Source of the DNA: DATGFK01 sp040007395 | Lineage (GTDB): Bacteria > Chloroflexota > Anaerolineae > Aggregatilineales > UBA2796 | Reading direction: 5' to 3' | DNA: 52,883 nucleotides | NCBI GenBank assembly: GCA_040007395.1 | Contig: JBDTVG010000181.1 | Location: 1-52,883, forward strand | Part shown: one piece after another, positions 17,109-25,610 of the stretch | How positions within the stretch are numbered: the stretch's first letter is position 1 | Layout of the letters: the number at the start of each line of letters is the position of its first letter | Notes under the pieces: model-generated | The model's input: only the letters and a program-made list of their open reading frames with translations | The model's database searches: none | What the model was told of the DNA's origin: nothing | Translations under genes and position numbers: made by a program

Positions 17109-18344
17109 TTGGACGATCTAGCACAGTGGATAATTGAACATGGCGACGCGCTGATTCAGGCTGCTTCTGCCGAACTCGCCTCGGACGAAAGTTTACGGGC
17201 GACGGTAGAAGAGTCGATTGCCGCGTTTTATGAGGCCTTGGCGCGTACCGCCGACATCGAAAATATGGTGCCGCTGCACGCCATTCTAATTGACTGGGTA
17301 GAAGCTCGCAGTGCGCCCACCGATGAAGAACCGACTGGCTTGCTGCCCGTTTTGGCGACTCTCAAGCGCGTGGCGTGGCACCAGATCTGCCAGTTTGCTA
17401 CCCCCGCAGAAGCTGTCGATCTGTTGCTAGCCTCGGAAGAAATCTTTACGGACGCGGCAACTTATCTCGCTTCGCTAGAAGTCGAAGCGCTGCTCAACGA
17501 TATGCGGCGCGAACTAGCCAAAGCGCAGACTCATGTCCAGCGACTCGACAAAAACAAATCAGATTTTCTGGCGGTGGCGGCTCACGAACTCAAAACGCCG
17601 CTGACACTGATCGAAGGCTATACGAATATGCTGCGCGGCGACATCAACGAGCCAGAAATGCCGCGTGCCGCCTTAATGATTAGCGGGATTTCCGGCGGTA
17701 CAGCCCGCCTCAAGGAGATTATCGACGACATGATCGATGTCTCTTTAATTGATATGCGAATGCTGCCGCTGCACTTCCAACCCGTTTGGATTCACAGTGT
17801 AATCCAGATGGTCGAGTTTGATCTTGGTGAGGCCATGCACCAGCGCAATATTGAGTTGATTATCAAATATGAGGCGCTCAAGGATCGGCTCACTTATGGC
17901 GATCCCGAACGGCTCCATCAGGTCTTTCAGAAAGTTATCTCGAATGCAGTCAAGTACACACCCGATGGCGGATCGGTGACGATTTCGGCACGCGATCTGC
18001 CGGGATTTACCGATGTAACGATTAGTGATACTGGGATTGGTATCCCGCTGGAAAATCTACCGCGCATCTTCGATAAATTTTCGTCAATGACCAATGTCGC
18101 CCGCCATTCCAGCGGCAAGATCAAATATCGCGGTGCTGGCCCCGGCCTCGGTTTGGCGATTGCTAAAGGGATAATTGAGGCACATGGCGGGAGTATCTGG
18201 GCGGAAAGCCCCGGCTACGACGAGAAAAAGCTGCCCGGCAGTATCTTTCATATTATGGTGCCGATGCGAACGTCGCCGCCTGAGGATGAGTTAGCAAGCC
18301 TCTACAATTTGCAGCCCGAAATTGAGGCACATGATCTCACTTGA
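17109..18344 (+). CDS. soluble sensor histidine kinase
   Basis: The 411-residue kinase begins at a TTG directly after GAGGAAAG. Residues 1 to about 145 are helical and acidic with no TM segment, perhaps resembling RsbRD-type stress-sensor N-termini. The HisKA H-box is FLAVAAHELKTPLTLIEGY (phosphorylated His at about 162). The ATPase domain has the N-box VFQKVISNAVKYTPDGG, the G1 box ISDTGIGIP, the F-box RIFDKF and the G2 box GPGLGLAIAKG. There is a short insert (HSSGKIKYRGA) before G2. It should be a cytoplasmic kinase; no separate response regulator is adjacent. A small protein gene follows after about 80 nt and a second kinase after that. Confidence 0.92.
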   Translation: MDDLAQWIIEHGDALIQAASAELASDESLRATVEESIAAFYEALARTADIENMVPLHAILIDWVEARSAPTDEEPTGLLPVLATLKRVAWHQICQFATPAEAVDLLLASEEIFTDAATYLASLEVEALLNDMRRELAKAQTHVQRLDKNKSDFLAVAAHELKTPLTLIEGYTNMLRGDINEPEMPRAALMISGISGGTARLKEIIDDMIDVSLIDMRMLPLHFQPVWIHSVIQMVEFDLGEAMHQRNIELIIKYEALKDRLTYGDPERLHQVFQKVISNAVKYTPDGGSVTISARDLPGFTDVTISDTGIGIPLENLPRIFDKFSSMTNVARHSSGKIKYRGAGPGLGLAIAKGIIEAHGGSIWAESPGYDEKKLPGSIFHIMVPMRTSPPEDELASLYNLQPEIEAHDLT

Positions 18345-18427
18345 GTCTATCCTAATGGGATATTGATACAGTGAGGGGCATCGTATCGAGTAAAATATAT
18401 ATTGGTCAACCCTTAGGAGAAGTAAAA

Positions 18428-18787
18428 ATGGATGTCTATGCTGCTCAGGCGATTATCTACGAAGAGACTGAAAACGCAGATGGTTTTCTATCTCGCTTTA
18501 CGATTAGCGGAAAGTTCCTCTCGGAGCACTGGCAGCGCTTACAGGCGGCAATCCATACCTATGCCGATTCGTTGACCGACGAAGATCTGACACTTGATCG
18601 GCGGGTGGCGGGTGACTTGCATTACCTAACCCAAGTGATGACTCTGGCTAGCGAAGTCTTGCAAAAAACGGGTGAAGTCAACGCGCCGCTCGAAGCTGCT
18701 GCGAATGCGCTGTGGGAATACAACCATATCATTTTTTCTGTGCCGCAGAATCGATCGCGGTCACGACCCAACCGAGAAGCAGAATAA
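18428..18787 (+). CDS. small helical protein between two histidine kinases
   Basis: TAGGAGA 5 nt before the ATG at 18428 fixes the start and gives 119 residues. The protein is acidic, with no TM segment and mostly amphipathic helices (HWQRLQAAIHTYADSLTD, LHYLTQVMTLASEVLQKTG, AANALWEYNHIIFSV) and an Arg-rich end (NRSRSRPNREAE). I do not recognise a family. Its place between a soluble kinase and a hybrid kinase, on the same strand, suggests a role in that signalling path, perhaps as a binding partner or phosphorelay accessory, but no conserved phospho-His or Asp can be assigned. Confidence 0.65.
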   Translation: MDVYAAQAIIYEETENADGFLSRFTISGKFLSEHWQRLQAAIHTYADSLTDEDLTLDRRVAGDLHYLTQVMTLASEVLQKTGEVNAPLEAAANALWEYNHIIFSVPQNRSRSRPNREAE

Positions 18788-18847
18788 CCGCCCCATCATT
18801 GCAATTTATCACGCGAAGGCGTGGAGACAGTACAAAGACATCAAACC

Positions 18848-20584
18848 ATGCAGCCCACAAATAATGGCTCGACCAACCAACTAGCGCACCTTGCTCCTCT
18901 CCAAATGCTGCTGAACGGCATGACCGCCGATAGCCTGTTCGTCGGTGGTTCGCTAGTCGTGTGGAGCTTGCTGGTACAAAGCTGGGGCGTGTTGGCGGTG
19001 GGGCTGTTCACGGTGCTAGCTGTGCGATTGTTTCGGTTTCAGGTAGAACGCTTGCTGCGTCAGCAGAAAATCCAGCAAAGCGTTGAAGCCGTGATTATCA
19101 TGCTTTTGGTGTCATTTACGCTACTGCTGGTATTGGTGGGTGGGCGACTCATCGTGCCGCTAATTGCACTTCAGTCGATCCTGCCACCGCTGTTAGGGGT
19201 ACTCTATAACCTGCCCCGGCGACGTTTGTATATTGTTGCCGGGATGGGCTTATACGTGCTGATGATTATCAGTCTCATTGCCCCATTCCCGACTCAACTG
19301 GTACTTAATGATCTCGGCCGCCTAATCGTGCTGATCGATGTCCTGTTTCTGGGCATTAGCAGCATTTGGAAAATTTGTCGGGTCGTCCGTAAGATTTTTC
19401 TCGAACAGGCCACCGGAAGCCGCCAGCAAGAGGATCTGCGCCGCGTGTTGGAATCCGACCTCAAGTTTCGCAACGCGCAGCTTGTCCTCGTTGCCAAAGC
19501 CTCAGACGAAGCGAATATGGCGAAGATGCAATTTTTGCAGCACATGAGCCACGAACTGCGCTCACCGCTGAACAGCGTCATCGGCTTGAGCGAGATTATC
19601 GCGGAGGACTTGGAGGCATTCCCGCCAGAAATGGTTAAGGAGCAAGCCCGCCAAATCTACAAGGCGGGGCAGCATTTGCTGTCCGTGATCAGCGACGTAC
19701 TCGACATTGCCAAGATCGAATCGGGTACACTGCAAGTCTACTATGAACCTATCGACCTGTTGACGATTATTGAAGATCTGGAAGCGCTGATCGCTGGGTT
19801 GCGCTCACGATGGCCCGAAATCGAGTTCACGATGGAGCTTCCCGACGCTTTGCCCGTTATTCTTGCGGAAGATCGGCGTATTCGCCAAATCTTGATCAAT
19901 TTGCTTGACAACGCCTTCAAATATACGAAGCAGGGCAAGGTTGATATGCGTGTCTATACTGATGATGAGGGTATCCTCATCACTGTACGGGACAACGGCA
20001 TGGGCATTGCTAAAGAGAATCATGCGTTGATCTTCGAGCCGTTTGAGCAAGTGGCGGGGCAAAAGTCTGTTGGCACAGGGTTGGGACTGGCGATTACGCG
20101 GCATCTTGTGATCGAACATGGCGGTACTTTGACTGTGGAGAGTGAACCGGGGCATGGATCAAAGTTCACGGTCTTCTTGCCCAAAGCCGAAATTACCTTT
20201 GGCGAGAAAAGATCCGGGATCGTACTGCTGGTTGATCATGATAAGAATGTGCATACGGTGATCAAGCACCTGTTAAGCCGCGCTGGATACGAACCCATCG
20301 CTATCACAGCGCCTGACGAAGCGCGGGTTATTTTACGCGAACAAGAAGTGCGCCTTGTACTGCTGGATCTACATCTGCCTAATGAAGATATTGGCTGGCA
20401 CTTTCTTCAAGAATTAGTTGACTCGACCCAGATTCCGATTGTCGTGTATTCGAGTGTGCAGGATACGGCGCGAGTTGTTAACCTCGGAGCTGTCTATCTG
20501 GAAAAACCTGCGCGGCCTTCGGTGCTGATCGATACGATTGATACAACGATCCTTGAGACAACTTTAGCGGTACAGTGGAAATAG
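18848..20584 (+). CDS. membrane hybrid histidine kinase with receiver domain
   Basis: About 578 residues. Residues 30-185 hold several TM helices (DSLFVGGSLVVWSLLVQSWG and five or so more) with almost no extracytoplasmic domain, as in membrane-state sensors. Then come HisKA (FLQHMSHELRSPLNSVIGLS), HATPase_c with ILINLLDNAFKYTKQGK, VRDNGMGIAKENHALIFEPF and GTGLGLAITRH, and a C-terminal receiver (IVLLVDHDKNVHTVIKHLLS; phospho-acceptor in VLLDLHLP; conserved Lys in YLEKPARP). The receiver ends the protein, with no output or HPt domain, so a downstream phosphotransfer partner must be elsewhere. The start is uncertain: an ATG at 18821 and the ATG at 18848 are both possible and neither has a strong site. 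Confidence 0.9.
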   Translation: MQPTNNGSTNQLAHLAPLQMLLNGMTADSLFVGGSLVVWSLLVQSWGVLAVGLFTVLAVRLFRFQVERLLRQQKIQQSVEAVIIMLLVSFTLLLVLVGGRLIVPLIALQSILPPLLGVLYNLPRRRLYIVAGMGLYVLMIISLIAPFPTQLVLNDLGRLIVLIDVLFLGISSIWKICRVVRKIFLEQATGSRQQEDLRRVLESDLKFRNAQLVLVAKASDEANMAKMQFLQHMSHELRSPLNSVIGLSEIIAEDLEAFPPEMVKEQARQIYKAGQHLLSVISDVLDIAKIESGTLQVYYEPIDLLTIIEDLEALIAGLRSRWPEIEFTMELPDALPVILAEDRRIRQILINLLDNAFKYTKQGKVDMRVYTDDEGILITVRDNGMGIAKENHALIFEPFEQVAGQKSVGTGLGLAITRHLVIEHGGTLTVESEPGHGSKFTVFLPKAEITFGEKRSGIVLLVDHDKNVHTVIKHLLSRAGYEPIAITAPDEARVILREQEVRLVLLDLHLPNEDIGWHFLQELVDSTQIPIVVYSSVQDTARVVNLGAVYLEKPARPSVLIDTIDTTILETTLAVQWK

Positions 20585-20605
20585 GGTTCAGCACGCTTTG
20601 CTGAG

Positions 20606-20635
20606 TTGACAACCCTGTCTAATCGACCATACTTC
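20606..20635 (+). promoter_or_regulatory. candidate promoter for the methyltransferase-glycosyltransferase gene
   Basis: A consensus TTGACA (20606-20611) is followed after 18 bp by TACTTC (20630-20635), a weak -10 box, 44 nt upstream of the gene start. Confidence 0.35.
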
Positions 20636-20678
20636 ATGGAGACTCGAAACCCACACGCTATCAGGGTGTAGCTTTTGC

Positions 20679-22301
20679 ATGATGAATAAACAAATTATCC
20701 AACAGTATTTCAACAGTATGGCTCCGCAGCGTCCACACTGGTATGCTCAGAATCATCTGTATCATGATCAGATCGTGGGGGTGTGCAAGCCGTTCCTGAA
20801 TGCCGACTCGCGGGTGCTTGAACTGGGATGCAGCACTGGACAGCTTTTGGCAGCGCTGAATCCCGCCTACGGTTTGGGCATCGATCTCAGCCCCGACTCT
20901 ATCCGAGAGGCTACACGACGCTATCCAGATCTGGATTGGCTGTGTGCCGACGTGGAACACTTACCCGCCGACGAGCGATTAAATCAACCGTTTGATCTCA
21001 TTATCATTGAAGACCTGCTCGGCTATCTGGAAGATATTCAGACCTTCCTTGAGACAATCAAAGGACTGAGTCACAGTCGGACTCGTATTATCGTCTCGAC
21101 ATGGAACTGGCTTTGGGAGCCGATCTTGCGGCTTGGTGAACGCTTGCACCTGAAAGCCAGCGATCTGGAAGTGCGACAAAACTGGATCTCAGCAACAGCC
21201 TTGATAAATTTCCTTGAGATAGCGGGATACGATACGGTTTACACGCAGCCCGGCTTACTGCTGCCCTATGCGGTTCCAGTAATCGCCGCAGTGATCAACA
21301 GCCTTTCTTACGCACCAATCGTCAGACGCTTCACTTTGCTTTCAGTATTGGTGGCCCGTCCGCTAGAAGATCAAGCGACCCATGATTATTCCGTCAGTGT
21401 CGTTATTCCGACGCGCAACGAAGCCGGCAACATTCAAGCGCTGATTGACCGGATGCCCCGCATGGGGACCCATACCGAACTCGTTTTTGTCGATGGAAAT
21501 TCCACCGATGGAACTGTTGAGGAGATCCAGCGGGTTATCCGCAGTACGCCCCAGTGGGACATTAAATTCATCCCACAGGTTCCCCCCGTGACTCAGGATG
21601 CGGCCCCGACGCTGATGCTGAAATTGGGCAAAGGCGATGCCGTTCGCAAGGGCTTTCAGGCCGCTAGTGGCGATATTCTGATGATTTTGGATAGCGATAT
21701 TTCGGTTGCGCCGGAGGCCTTGCCCCGCTTCTACAATGCACTAGCAGCGGGCAAAGGTCAATTTGCCAACGGGACTCGTTTTGTGTACTCGCAGCAAATG
21801 GGCGCGATGCGCCCACTAAATCGGTTGGGCAACGTATTTTTTAGTCTCAGTTTCAGTTGGCTGCTTGGACAAGAGATTACGGATACCTTATGTGGTACAA
21901 AAGTCTTGTTCAAACGCGATTACGAGCGCATCGCGGCGAACCGCGATCAGTTCGGTGACTTTGACCCGTTTGGCGACTTCGATCTGCTATTTGGGGCGGC
22001 ATGGATAGGATTGCGTCTGCTTGATGTTCCCGTCCATTATGCCGCCCGAACCTATGGACATAGTAAAGTCAGGGTATCTTCACATGGTCCGTTGCTAGGT
22101 CGCATGGGCTTGATCGCGCTGTGGCACTTTAAGATCAAACCGCTGTTTACCGGGAAAAAGCCGATGTCAACGGAACAGTCGATTGATCACATACATCAGA
22201 TAGATCAGCCTACACAGATGCCAACGGCTGTTCCGGCTGGTCTAGTGGTGCTTGTGTTAGGGTTGCTGTTCTGGCTGTGGCGAGGGCAAATCAAACGATA
22301 G
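20679..22301 (+). CDS. fusion of SAM methyltransferase and GT2 glycosyltransferase with C-terminal anchor
   Basis: Residues 1 to about 225 form a class I methyltransferase with an intact SAM loop (VLELGCSTGQLLAALN), motif II (GIDLSPDS) and IIIEDLLGYLEDI. From about residue 238 a GT2 domain starts (SVSVVIPTRNEAGNIQALID) with VDGNSTDGT, the DxD-like LDSDIS and a DTLCGTKVLFKRDY acceptor region similar to polyprenol-phosphate or glucosyl-glycerate-type transferases. A single TM helix (about 517-535) anchors the C-terminus. Such fusions occur in bacterial glycan loci, where the methyltransferase may modify the same glycan or its lipid. It stands alone here and converges on the M24 gene. Confidence 0.88.
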   Translation: MMNKQIIQQYFNSMAPQRPHWYAQNHLYHDQIVGVCKPFLNADSRVLELGCSTGQLLAALNPAYGLGIDLSPDSIREATRRYPDLDWLCADVEHLPADERLNQPFDLIIIEDLLGYLEDIQTFLETIKGLSHSRTRIIVSTWNWLWEPILRLGERLHLKASDLEVRQNWISATALINFLEIAGYDTVYTQPGLLLPYAVPVIAAVINSLSYAPIVRRFTLLSVLVARPLEDQATHDYSVSVVIPTRNEAGNIQALIDRMPRMGTHTELVFVDGNSTDGTVEEIQRVIRSTPQWDIKFIPQVPPVTQDAAPTLMLKLGKGDAVRKGFQAASGDILMILDSDISVAPEALPRFYNALAAGKGQFANGTRFVYSQQMGAMRPLNRLGNVFFSLSFSWLLGQEITDTLCGTKVLFKRDYERIAANRDQFGDFDPFGDFDLLFGAAWIGLRLLDVPVHYAARTYGHSKVRVSSHGPLLGRMGLIALWHFKIKPLFTGKKPMSTEQSIDHIHQIDQPTQMPTAVPAGLVVLVLGLLFWLWRGQIKR

Positions 22302-22345
22302 CAAGCGGTTGCCCCTACAACACTGTGTGTAAGGGCAATCTTGCT
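22301..22345. terminator. hairpin between converging genes
   Basis: TTGCCCCTACA and TGTAAGGGCAA pair with one mismatch, and flanking GCAAG/CTTGC extend the dyad, all inside the 47-nt gap between the converging methyltransferase-GT2 and M24 genes. It has no real T-run, and its CCCCTACA core matches the repeat at 9151, so it may be a repeat doing double duty as a bidirectional stop. Confidence 0.45.
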
Positions 22346-22348
22346 GAA

Positions 22349-23479
22349 CTAGGCTTCTAGAATTGCTGGACGCTGGATCGTCTGGCTGCCTGTGTCGCCT
22401 TCGACGGTAATATCCCACATAGGCCAACCCGGAGTCGTGGTCAGAACTTCCACGCCGCTATCGGTGAGAATAATCGTATCCTCGGATTTTGACCCTTTCA
22501 CCGACGGATTCCACGCAAACGCTTGATTGTTCTCGATCAGGGTCATATCGTTAGGCACTGCGATGATCTCGCGCGGCGAGTACCCGGCACTGCCGCCCTG
22601 ATGATGCTCATTGATCGCTTCTGGATAGCCTTCCGCTTCATAGCTCCGCTTGGCGAGATCGAACATATCATGGAAGGTACGCCCTGCGCGTGTCCCGGTG
22701 ATGACCTTTGCGTCTACGCGGGCTACTGCCATTGCCTTGTCGCGCAGCACTTGCGGCAGCGGGCCAAAGTGAACCAAACGTGTCACCGATACCACCAATC
22801 CGGCGATCCGCAGGCATAACACCGCCATCGCGTAATGCTCAATCGTTTTGGCGGTGGGCAGTGGGTGGCGGAATTGCGAGATGCGATCATCGCTGGCGAT
22901 CAGGTTGACAATGGCGGTACCGCCGCGCACCCGGCTCCCTGCCGCCAATGCTGCCGCTAGCTTATATTCGGAATCGCCGGGGCGCACCGCCCGAATCGCC
23001 TCATTGACGACTTCTGAGGCCAATGCCCCAATCCGCCGCAATCGGGCGATTTCCTGCGGCATAAACACAGTGCGTAGATCCCGTAGATCGAGGCTGACAT
23101 CATCCGCGGCGGCAGCACTATCCTGACCGACTCGTTTGCCTTGTGTCAGCGCGTTACTCACCTCGCCCCGCGCAAACCAAGGATCGGTCACGAACTCAAA
23201 GCCGAGATCCTCAAGATGTTCCTCTTGGCGTAGACGCGGCCCCTCGATGGTATCCGTCAACACATAAGCCCGATCTGGTGTCACGAGGATCGAGGATGCA
23301 CCACCGTCGGCGGCCTCGTTGACATAGGTCGCCGCGCCCGCTGTAATCCAAGCTGCATTCGGAATCTGATTGAGCAGCACTGCATCGAGTTGGCGAGCCG
23401 CCATACGCTTTCGCAGTTGTTCGAGCTTTGACTGAACTTCTGATGCACGATCACTAATTTGACCAGTAACTTGATTCAC
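22349..23479 (-). CDS. M24 (creatinase/aminopeptidase P fold) protein lacking canonical metal ligands
   Basis: The 376-residue protein has an N-terminal creatinase-type domain (LDAVLLNQIPNAAWITAGA) and a C-terminal pita-bread domain. Active M24 peptidases bind two metals through Asp, Asp, His, Glu and Glu. Here the equivalent stretches read LCLRIAGLVVSVTRLVHFGP (both Asp absent) and FAWNPSVKG (Glu of the EP motif replaced by Asn), while the final SEDTIILT Glu and an EHHQGGSAGY segment remain. The HHQGG-type subfamily probably does not work as a dinuclear peptidase; a creatinase-like hydrolase or binding role is possible. The GTG start has AAGGAAA upstream. Confidence 0.8.
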   Translation of the reverse strand: MNQVTGQISDRASEVQSKLEQLRKRMAARQLDAVLLNQIPNAAWITAGAATYVNEAADGGASSILVTPDRAYVLTDTIEGPRLRQEEHLEDLGFEFVTDPWFARGEVSNALTQGKRVGQDSAAAADDVSLDLRDLRTVFMPQEIARLRRIGALASEVVNEAIRAVRPGDSEYKLAAALAAGSRVRGGTAIVNLIASDDRISQFRHPLPTAKTIEHYAMAVLCLRIAGLVVSVTRLVHFGPLPQVLRDKAMAVARVDAKVITGTRAGRTFHDMFDLAKRSYEAEGYPEAINEHHQGGSAGYSPREIIAVPNDMTLIENNQAFAWNPSVKGSKSEDTIILTDSGVEVLTTTPGWPMWDITVEGDTGSQTIQRPAILEA

Positions 23480-23746
23480 AAAAAATTTCCTTATTGATAT
23501 TGATTTCTAAACCACAAAAATTCTACCGTAGGTCTCGTAAACCTGACATCTTCCAAACAGGTGCTATAAATCCGTGTCAATTAAAAGAAAACCTTTATGT
23601 CTATTACCCTACCATTTTATACAATTTATCCAATATTTTGCCCTCAGTCCCGAGCATTAAGGTAATTCCGGCTAAAATATGTCGGTATGGGGCTACAATG
23701 GTCGAGTAGAGTAGCAGTAACTTGAGAAAATTCGGGAGGCATCGAA

Positions 23747-24115
23747 ATGAGCAAAAAATAATCATATTTCCTATTTATAGTGCTTTTGGGCATTCTATTT
23801 CTATCTACTATGGTTGCGACAGTCATTAAACAAAATGTGACACCAATTCCTTCAGCAACTCCCATAGTGTGGGTAGTGGGTCAGGAAGTGACAATGACGG
23901 GAGATTTTGAGGTTGGAATCAATGATCCGTCCAGAACCACGACGGGAACTCTTGGCCCAGGCGACATCTTTTACTCCCTTGATACTAACGCTAGACGTAT
24001 AGGCTTAAGGATACCTCAGGGCGTAACCATTCCATCCCTTTCAAGTGGCTGCGCCGTTGTTAGAGGTCATTTAGAAAACCTTCCAAATTCATCCGAACTG
24101 GGGATAGAAGTTTAG
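23747..24115 (+). pseudogene. small exported protein gene interrupted by an early stop codon
   Basis: GGGAGG is well placed before an ATG at 23747, but the frame reads M-S-K-K and then TAA. In the same frame, directly after the stop, it continues SYFLFIVLLGILFLSTMVAT, a perfect signal anchor, then about 90 residues (PIVWVVGQEVTMTGDFEV to SSELGIEV) of a small beta-rich domain. Restoring one codon would give a 122-residue exported protein. Either a point mutation (or sequencing slip in the A-run) has inactivated it, or translation restarts at a GTG at 23780, which would remove part of the signal segment. I do not recognise the family. Confidence 0.6.
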
Positions 24116-24195
24116 GAAATTCACGGGTGCTGATTTGGTATCGATAAAAAGTAATTGCCTCAAAGGTGATTTTTACAGATCATAGGAGTGTTGCC

Positions 24196-24432
24196 ATGAG
24201 GACGATCAGCCTTCGTTTACCCGATTCTTTGCACAAAGCCGTGCGCGATCTGGCTAAACAGGAAAATGTATCTATCAATCAATTCATTGCATTGGCGCTT
24301 TCCGAGAAAATATCCGCCCTCATGACCGAAGATTACCTCGCTAAACGTGGTGATCGCGCAAGCCGTGAAAAATTCGAGGCAGCAATGTCGAAGGTTTCTA
24401 GTCGTGATCCTGAACAATCGGATCAATTATAA
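24196..24432 (+). CDS. ribbon-helix-helix protein, HicB/CopG-like antitoxin
   Basis: AGGAG is placed 6 nt before the ATG at 24196, giving 78 residues. The N-terminus MRTISLRLPDSLHKAVRDLA followed by ENVSINQFIALALSEKI is a ribbon-helix-helix DNA-binding fold of the type seen in HicB C-termini and CopG proteins. The tail is charged. No toxin gene (HicA, RelE or PIN) lies next to it; the neighbours are an interrupted small ORF upstream and a converging LacI gene. It is either an orphan antitoxin or an ordinary small repressor. Confidence 0.75.
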   Translation: MRTISLRLPDSLHKAVRDLAKQENVSINQFIALALSEKISALMTEDYLAKRGDRASREKFEAAMSKVSSRDPEQSDQL

Positions 24433-24503
24433 CGATTGTTGCACTCGCGATGATCTGTTCTACGCAACATAGCGCTGCGCGCTGCCCATTTTCATCCCCA
24501 TTT

Positions 24504-25544
24504 TCACCGTAGGGCGCGAGTACTCTGGCGCTCTACGAAGATTGGATATAAAACCTGTTGATATGAGGGCATTTCTGGGTTCTTAATCTTTTCCACAAGG
24601 TACTCGACACTGTGCTTGCCCAACGCCTCAAAATCCTGACGAACTGTCGTCAGCGGCGGTTCAAAATAGGCCGCTTCGGGGATGTCGTCGAAGCCCACAA
24701 TCGAGACATCACCGGGGACGCTGAGGCCATGTTCCCGAAACGCTCGCATCGCGCCGAGTGCCATCTGGTCGTTAGCGACCACTAACGCCGAAAAGGTTAG
24801 GCCGTTATGCAAGAGACTCTGAGCGGCACTGTAGCCACTTGCCGCAGACCAGTCTCCCGTTACACTGGCTTTTGGGGCAAGTTGGTTCGCTGCTAGCGTT
24901 GCCAGCCAGCTTTCGTGACGGGCCATTGCGTCGTACCAATCGATAGTATCGTGCCAGTACAACGGGCCGCTGATCTCTGCGATCTCGCGGTGGCCTAGAT
25001 CGATCAAATGTTGGGTTGCTAATTGGCTACCATAATGCTGATCGATGACGACAGAGGGTGTTGTTGCGCCAACCTGAACGCCAATCTGAATGAACGGCAC
25101 ATTTTGTGACGCTTGCGTCAGGTCATCGTAGATAGGCCGCCGAACAGGGGTAATGATAATCAGCCCATCGACAAGTCGGCTGCTCAAACTATCGAGAACG
25201 TTTTGCACCTCGTCGAGATTGGCATCCTCAATGTTGGAGAACATTAATCGGTAGCCTAGTGCTTTTGCCGCGCGTTCGACGCTGATCATCATTTGGGTCG
25301 GGCCGTAATAGGCTGCACCGAATGTAATCAGTTCCAGCATCGAGGAGCGGCGAGTGACCAGCGCTTGTGCCGCTTTGTTCGGCTGGTAGTCAAGATCGCG
25401 AATCGCTTGTAAAACCCGACGGCGGGTGTTGCTAGAAACGTGAGGGCTTTCGTTAATAACCCTTGAGACGGTTTGGTACGAAACGCCAGATTGTTCTGCC
25501 ACATCGTAGAGTGTAGCGCGTTTGGGACGTGGCTCGGTGGACAT
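24504..25544 (-). CDS. LacI-family transcriptional repressor
   Basis: The 346-residue protein has a LacI-type DNA-binding head (ATLYDVAEQSGVSYQTVSRV followed by INESPHVSSNTRRRV and DYQPNKAAQALVTRRS) and a periplasmic-binding-like ligand domain (PTQMMISVERAAKALGYRLMF, ALVVANDQMALGAMRAFREHG, SIVGFDDIPEAAYFEPPLTTV). Such proteins usually sense sugars. No sugar-transport or catabolic genes are next to it, so its targets lie elsewhere. The start has AAGGATAGG just upstream. It lies 66 nt after the SGNH gene on the same strand, with a hairpin but no T-run in the gap, so the two may be co-transcribed. Confidence 0.93.
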   Translation of the reverse strand: MSTEPRPKRATLYDVAEQSGVSYQTVSRVINESPHVSSNTRRRVLQAIRDLDYQPNKAAQALVTRRSSMLELITFGAAYYGPTQMMISVERAAKALGYRLMFSNIEDANLDEVQNVLDSLSSRLVDGLIIITPVRRPIYDDLTQASQNVPFIQIGVQVGATTPSVVIDQHYGSQLATQHLIDLGHREIAEISGPLYWHDTIDWYDAMARHESWLATLAANQLAPKASVTGDWSAASGYSAAQSLLHNGLTFSALVVANDQMALGAMRAFREHGLSVPGDVSIVGFDDIPEAAYFEPPLTTVRQDFEALGKHSVEYLVEKIKNPEMPSYQQVLYPIFVERQSTRALR

Positions 25545-25610
25545 ACCTATCCTTCGTAACCCGCGATCTTTGTCGCGGGGTTGGGTGAATTTGCAAATTA
25601 GTTTCTGGGA

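Noticed and set aside
20585..20660. Terminator after the hybrid kinase
   Set aside because: TTCAGCA and TGCTGAG form a short stem around CGCTT, but no T-run follows on the plus strand.
23747..24115. Stop codon at 23759 read as selenocysteine or pyrrolysine, given the nearby selA
   Set aside because: The codon is TAA, whereas selenocysteine uses TGA and pyrrolysine TAG. A mutation, sequencing slip or restart is simpler.
24196..24432. Complete HicAB module
   Set aside because: Only the ribbon-helix-helix protein is present; no HicA-like double-stranded RNA-binding protein is on either side.
25545..25610. Terminator between the SGNH and LacI genes
   Set aside because: AACCCGCGA pairs with TCGCGGGGTT with one bulge, but no U-tract follows on the transcribed strand; it may only be a stabilising hairpin.
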